Shown here piece by piece: positions 58,236 to 64,000 of a stretch of DNA of 64,000 nt. The stretch comes from Isoetes taiwanensis (lineage: Eukaryota; Streptophyta; Lycopodiopsida; Isoetales; Isoetaceae): contig JAJEKV010000381.1 of assembly GCA_021234155.1 (NCBI GenBank), positions 1 to 64,000 on the forward strand. The letters run 5' to 3'. Within the stretch, counting starts at the first letter, position 1. Every line of letters begins with the position of its first letter. Position numbers and translations under genes: made by a program. The notes below the pieces were generated by a model. That model was not told where the DNA came from and did no database searches. It saw nothing but the letters and a program-made list of their open reading frames with translations.

Positions 58236-59996
58236 ACTTCACAAGAGGTATTTTATTTGAGGTCAAATGCTTAATCAGGAATATGCTCTAGAAGATTCTG
58301 GGTTATGAAGTTTGGAAGACATTATTTGAAGTTTGGAAGTTGAAGTTTGGAAGACTCCCTTATATGTGGTTCTACCCTTGCATCCACCTTGCCTAGCCAA
58401 TTTTTCTTTCTTACATCCCCAACTTATCTCATTACCATTATTTGTTAATCCTTTCATGGCATCTTCCTTATTTATTCTTTATGTCCATTTTTGCACCATT
58501 GCTCTCCACCTTTGCTTTTCCTTGCCATAAACACCTACTTCAACCTTTGCTTAGTCATGGATCTTTTTATATTATCTCTCATCTCCACCATCTACATGAA
58601 CCCTTGTTGCCCCCATGGCTAACCCCTATTTTTCAACCCCTTGTCTTATGGTTGCATCCTTATTGGCTCTCAACTCCCTCTAATTGGTCTCATGGCCTTG
58701 CAAACTTCGAATTAGGGCATGGGTGCTTGGTACCATGGTCAAGGCTTGCAAAAAACCTTAAAGAAATCTGAGCCTCAATTCAAACCTTGGTAAAACTTTT
58801 TAAAATCCAAAATACCCGGAATATTATGGAAAGATATCTCGAGGAAAATCATAAACCGTATCGCTGAATTTCCCTAAATATCTGACCATGAACCCTAAAT
58901 CTCGAGATCAAATCATCATGGAATCAAACTCTAAGCCTTCCTAACCACTGCTATTATTGGATTCCATTGCTCCTAAACTTAATGAACCACAAATCCATAC
59001 GAGATCTTTGGAACCACTTAATTTGAAAATATAAATGGGAAAAAACTGATCTAGAGAAAATTTTGAAGGCCCGAAAGTATTCGGATCCTACATTGATCAT
59101 TCTTGAGCAAGACCACGGGACGATCCTTGAAGTTCTTGAGCTCTCCTCATTTGGAACCACAAGATCACGGTTGACATTACCTTCAAAAATTATTTATTGA
59201 CTTGAGAAGATTATTTTCCCGTGATTTAAAAGCTATGAAGCATCCTTATATTCTGTTATCATGATATATTTACCTCCATATCAATTCAAATCGATTGCCA
59301 AGTTGTCAAATCCATCTACGATATATTATTTTTACAATTCTTGCTACAAAATATTCTCTACGTAAAATTCTAGTGTGTTTTTCTATTCCTTTGGACCACT
59401 TGCCATCTATCCTTAGAGCCTATGCACCAAAGGAGTTGGAATCATTCAAAAATACCAAGTATAGCTCAAATTCAAAAAATTGCTCTCGGGTTTGGACGGT
59501 TTTGACGTATTTTGCCAAATCTAGCCACAAAAATACTTTTACACATCCAAATGAAGATTTGATTGATTGCCCCTCTTCCCTAGCATCATTGCAACCTATC
59601 TACTTTGGAATTTCTCAAAAAGATGATTGGCAACTCCAAATCTCAATTTAGATCCTTTGTTTTTCTACATTTGACCTCTATTGACCAAAATTTGACCCTA
59701 CTTTGAGCTCGAATAACTCACAGATTAAGTCTCTAACTTGGTCAGAGGTTTTACTATTGGTTAACTACCACTTTTTTGACCTGACTTAAAAAATCGATCT
59801 GCATCTCGACACCACATTTGTTTTGGCAAAGGTACTATTTTTTGGAAATGGGAAAGGTCTAGAACTCGAACTTTTTGAACTTGTTTTTGGGATTTTCTTG
59901 CATAGACTGATCACCTCAAGTGATCTGGAGGTTCTAACCCCAATTTGAGTGAAAACTTGAATTGGTTCCTTGTGGTTGACCTTTAAGCCAGGTTTA
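58236..59996. other. No gene; pyrimidine-rich then TTGACC-rich sequence
   Basis: GAAGTTTGGAAG is repeated three times at about 58307-58352. From 58400 to 58740 the + strand is C/T-rich with a Leu/Pro/His frame. From about 59660 to 60005 the word TTTGACC or TTGACC recurs, ending at a TG-start (TGTTGACCC on the minus strand at 60005). This looks like an LTR-type border that abuts and truncates the PPR relic. Confidence 0.4.
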
Positions 59997-60005
59997 GGGT
60001 CAACA

Positions 60006-60690
60006 GTTGCCCACTCCAAACTTCCACAGCTACCATACATATTGACAAGTGCAGCTATTGCGGAAGAACCGAGCTTTAACTCATTGGAAATGATAAAAGA
60101 ATGGATCAGCTTAGAACCTGCTACAGCTTGATGAATGGACAGTGCACTGAAAAGAGTAGCAAATGTTCCAAGGATGACGTCCACCCCATAATTCTGTTTT
60201 ATAAGGATTGCATGAACCAGCACACCATCTGCAATAGCTTGAATATATGCATCTAGAGTACTAACAAAGGTTAGTTTGTTTGGACGGATACCTCTACAGA
60301 TCATTTCTCCAAAGAGATGCAATGATTCCTTGCCACTCTTGGTTTGCACATGCTGAAATCATGGCCTTCCACATCACCAAATCTTTCTCATGAAATTTGA
60401 AAAATATTAGTCGCGCATCCAACACTTTCACACTTACTGTACATATTAATGAGGGCAGTTCCAACAATTTGGTTGTTGCAATAATATCACTATGCACTAG
60501 CTTAAGCTCTGTTAACATTGAGGGGCTGGAACACGTGTTAAGTATGGTACAGAAGGTAATCTTGTTTGGACACAGTCCCTCCTCCTGCATTCCCCTGTAT
60601 AACACTAAGGCATCTCTTCACCACAACCATTCTGTGCATATGATTGGACCACATCTCTCTTATTCATTTCCTTAAACAATTTGAGTGCAT
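60006..60690 (-). pseudogene. Pentatricopeptide repeat (PPR) protein fragment
   Basis: Minus-strand frames show consecutive PPR/PLS-type repeats. At 60605-60294 there is LYRGMQEEGLCPNKITFCTI followed by LNTCSS, later KDLVMWKAMISACANQE. At 60349-60010 there is HLFGEMICRGIRPNKLTFVS, LKLGSSAIAALVNMYGSCGS and LEWA. Helix-pair periodicity of about 35 residues is evident. PPR proteins bind organellar RNA and are very numerous in plants that edit it. Similarity stops abruptly at about 60006, and frames change near 60340 and 60620, so this is a truncated pseudogene. Confidence 0.85.
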
Positions 60691-61590
60691 CATTCACACC
60701 CCCGCATTTTCCATGACAAGAACATTCTGTATTACACATGATTCAAATCTGCTGTGAATAGCATATCCATGTAACAGTTTACTTTTTGCATATAATATAG
60801 GGCAATGAAAAGCATTAGGTTGTAATGTAGGTGACCTGGTTTGCATGTATTCAATACAACAACTTAAGTGGGCCTATTCCATCCAACAAACAAGCATTTG
60901 ATGAAAATCCCAAACTATGTGGTTAACATTTTATTCAACACATAGAGTGGAGAGGTTAATTAAGATTGGAATAGTTGAGTTGACCAATATGTTGTTACCA
61001 TGGTTACATTTGGAGTATGTATATTTGGCATTGCTAAGAATGTGATGCAAGGCATATAAAATTTCTTTGAACTTGGTTATTTTAACCACCATATAAAGAC
61101 CCATTTTTTTAAAGTATTGTACAAAGCTATTGTACTATTGCCCGCTCCAGATCATTGGGTCCGACCATAATTCTGCAGGTTGCAACAGTAAACCAGAGTT
61201 AAAAAAGGAAGTACATATTGGAAAGGTGAAACACAATTTTTTGCAGCAGATAAGCTCGTTTATCACATCAAACTCATCCTGTTTTCGATTACTCAAGCAC
61301 TGTACTTTCTGCATACAATTATGCATCCATATAAAGTCTTCTTTAGCAATCTTAGAATCTTACAGAGTAAGGAGTGTAAAATAATATTATATTCCCTGTT
61401 ATATATATCTGTAATATGAAGTCACTCAAGCATCTTGAGTGCAAAATTTGAAGATTGTACAAAATTTGAGTACGAAACTGTACTCCCTCCTATCAGCAAA
61501 ATATACATCATTCGGATGTTTTAAATACAAGTTAATTCTCATGTACAGAACAACTGGCATATGTACAATTCAAAACTAACAGCTATTTCT
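60691..61590. other. No recognised feature
   Basis: AT-rich spacer with short frames only. Confidence 0.4.
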
Positions 61591-64000
61591 TCATAACTTT
61601 GAGACCGGCAGACCACCGTATATTGACCCAAGGTCATGTCTTCGATCCTTGAATCCGCGACCGAGCCGCCCAAGGCTGCTCCAACTTTGAGTTCTCGGGT
61701 GATTGAACTTCATCATCAGCTTGTGTAGGCATAGGTGGTGTAGAGGAACCTGGTACTTGTGCATTGTGGTGGGAACTGGCATTTGGAACAACATGATCTT
61801 CACTTGGTTTGGGATGGAGCTCAGATGTTGCTTGATGTGCCGGACCTTGAAACAAATTTGCTAAATCATATGACTGTGTATATTCATAGGGATCATATTT
61901 GTCACACGAAAACCAAATGCCTTGGATTCTACTCAGATCGAATCATAAGAATCTGTTGCTTGGCTACACATACATTCAACAAACAAATCAGTCACAAAAT
62001 ATCAATGAGTTGGCAAGAGGTGAAATAAGAGCAATTATACCACATAATTTATCAGAGTTCTTCATATTGCTATCTCGAGTTGTTTGAGCGGAGATGTTTT
62101 CTACAGGTGCATCTTCTTGCACCTCTAGAGGACCTGTTGCTGCCACCTCCTTGGTTTTCTTCAATTCTTTCCCGCCTCTTCTATTCCTTTGTAAGTTTTT
62201 GAAACCCATTTGGCTTTGGCGCTCTCTTCCTTGGCTTCTTAGCGGCCCTTCCCAATTGCAAGCTCTTCCAGCTCAATATTGTCTGCATCTTGTGCTACAA
62301 CAAACATTAGTTAGGTCTAAATTCATAAATTTAAATACAAAATATGGATGACTAATCTGATACTTCTGTTTCTTTGTCGAATTCCTCGACATCAACTACT
62401 TGCATTTTCCTGCAACCTTTACTTTGTGCATAACTTTGCATGGCGATCATAACAAGATTACTAATCTACTAACTCATTGCTATAAAAATACTAACCTAAA
62501 CTTATATCAAACTGAAGCAAATTGTAGATTATAACAAAAACAACACGTGGACGCATACCTTTTGTGGACCGGGTCAAAGATCTTGTTTGAGGTCTTCTTT
62601 TACTTGTAATTTCTTAGCGGTGTACCAATTTCTTCATCATCAGCATTCAATGATTCATTCAATTCATTGCTTGACTCATGATCATTCTTGTTTGCTGGCC
62701 TAAAATCCGGATAACCTAACTCTTGATATAGATCTTTGGGGAGTTCAATGTGACAAGAAATGCATTGTAGGTTTTGCGGGCGGACTGAAAGCGAAGATGT
62801 AGAACTGGGTGGCCACATTTCAGCTTTATATGCATGTCAAACTGATCACTAAAGCACATGCCACAAACACAAGAACCTAAATCCCTCATCTAATTTGTTA
62901 CCCAATTTCCCAGCGGATGGTCTAATGATTGTAGTGTTCACAAATTTATCTTTCAATGAAACTATGTTGGCAATCTTAGAATCTATTTCTGTTCTCTGAG
63001 TCCTAATAGAAGCAAGTCTTTCATTGATAACACGTACCTCTTCATTAAGCATTTCACTATTATCGATGCTCTCTTACGCTTCAAAAGATTCAAACAATGT
63101 TAGCCCTTGAATTTGTTTCTCGATCAGCCAATTGTTGCAAAGCAACTGTTTCATCGGAGACAGGTTTCCTTTAATGCTAAAATATCATTTTAGTCTCTTG
63201 TATGTCGGTGGCCGAGGGCCAACAATTTATCAAGGCCTCGAAAGCAGACCATTCAATCCAACAAGAGCCTTCTCCTTTGCCTTCAACTCCCTGTTCCAAA
63301 TTACGCACTTCAACTTTAATGCATACGCTCATCTTCCATTAATGTAATACTTCTTGCAATCTTTGGTCACAATGATCTCTTCTCTACTCGTTCTCTTCCT
63401 TGTGTTTCTTTTAGAGGTTTGCAAAAGTCGCCATCCGAAAAGGGCCCTTTTTAAGCTTATGCTTGGCGGGGTTAGCTAAAAGCACGTCTAGTATTACGGT
63501 AGGCAAAGGCTCGGCAAAAATAGTTAAGCTTCTTTGTTTTTTAATCCAAACTGGTAAACCTTATAGACCGGATCATCCGTGTCATCAACAAACTCGGGCC
63601 TAACTTGGTGCGGTTTGATCTTACCACCCCCTTCAAATGGTGGGTCCGGACACTCAAAAAAATCGTCAAGGTACCAATCATCCCGGCTTATAGATTTTGG
63701 ATCTCTTCCTTCATTCGGGTCTCTCCGTATTCATGAAATTCGAAGCCGTTGTGGCGAACCTCATCTCCTAAGCAAAAAAAATCGCTCTTTAGTTCTTCAT
63801 AGAAAGGGGGAGGAAATTAGGGCAAAAAATACTTACTGATTGTCTCCCTTCAGGATAGTGCCGGGATGAAGGATCCTCATCATATGATTCCATGTAACTC
63901 ATTCTTAAAGGGCGGCTCGGAATGATCCGCCCAATATTATTTGCTTTGAAATGATGGTCCGATGCACTCGATCGTCCTTTCACAAGAAATGGGCGCTAGA
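61591..64000 (-). CDS. Unrecognised multi-exon gene, probably nuclear protein (5' end outside window)
   Basis: A chain of minus-strand exon-like segments. 64000-63837 ends RHYPEGRQS before GTAAGT. About 63763-63540 is acidic (DDWYLDDFFECPDPPFEGGG, EFVDDTDDPVYKVYQFGL). About 63530-63430 has LPTVILDVLLANPAKHKLKK. About 63052-62849 is a coiled coil (MLNEEVRVINERLASIRTQR). 62818-62600 has LQCISCHIELPKDLYQELGY. About 62420-62160 has the acidic VVDVEEFDKE and a basic AKKPRKRAPK nuclear-localisation-like patch. 61860-61634 is a Pro/Gln-rich tail. Frame shifts near 63700, 63535 and 62240 indicate decay or sequence errors. No domain family recognised. Confidence 0.4.

Noticed and set aside
1-64000. 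CRISPR arrays, bacterial operons, rRNA genes and intact tRNA genes
   Set aside because: None seen; repeats lack CRISPR spacing, and gene structure is eukaryotic with introns.

Overview
This window reads as plant nuclear DNA. Genes have short introns with GT..AG borders, and the sequence is AT-rich and full of decayed transposable elements. Two interrupted genes encode typical plant enzymes: an oil-body type class-3 lipase and a glyoxysomal isocitrate lyase. The mix points to a large non-seed-plant genome, with a fern such as Ceratopteris as my best guess. That mix is a chromodomain Ty3/gypsy element, two LINEs whose ORF2 ends in a zinc knuckle, and a DDE-transposase-like protein I associate with invertebrates and spore-bearing plants. 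The species is an inference, not shown by the sequence.

Layout. 1-3.3 kb: about three copies of a 1.1-kb tandem repeat. 3.5-5.5 kb: small palindromes, a polypyrimidine tract, tRNA-like tandem repeats and a CpG-rich island. 5.75-7 kb (-): an unrecognised multi-exon gene. 8.3-8.8 kb: an array of six hairpin-forming ~71-bp units. 10.9-11.7 kb (-): decayed coding sequence. 13.8-14.6 kb (-): Ty1/copia gag remnant. 15.2-17.1 kb (+): lipase. 18.5-26.1 kb (-): a chromovirus-type Ty3/gypsy element with 1.6-kb LTRs, itself carrying a 235-bp insertion. 29.6-32.1 kb (-): a strongly decayed LINE. 33.8-36 kb: another LINE 3' end and a long purine-skewed tract. 36.4-39.1 kb (-): isocitrate lyase. 40.2-41.1 kb: two unrelated hairpins. 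41.9-44.4 kb: several Helitron-like 3' ends. 45.9-46.6 kb (-): a TLDc-domain gene. 50.1-54.0 kb (-): a better preserved LINE with ORF1 and ORF2. 54.4-58.2 kb (+): a transposase-like gene split by a 322-bp MITE. 60.0-60.7 kb (-): a PPR pseudogene. 61.6-64 kb (-): part of an unrecognised nuclear-type gene.

The lipase and isocitrate lyase belong to the same physiology: oil-body triacylglycerol breakdown feeding the glyoxylate cycle during spore or seed germination. Their proximity may be chance. Each is almost complete but carries one small lesion: a lost G at the catalytic serine of the lipase, and an in-frame TAG in the isocitrate lyase. Similar single-base lesions occur in LINE ORF1 and ORF2, in the transposase-like gene and in the 64-kb end gene. 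Either much of the locus is pseudogenised or the assembly carries uncorrected consensus errors. Raw reads or RNA would decide.
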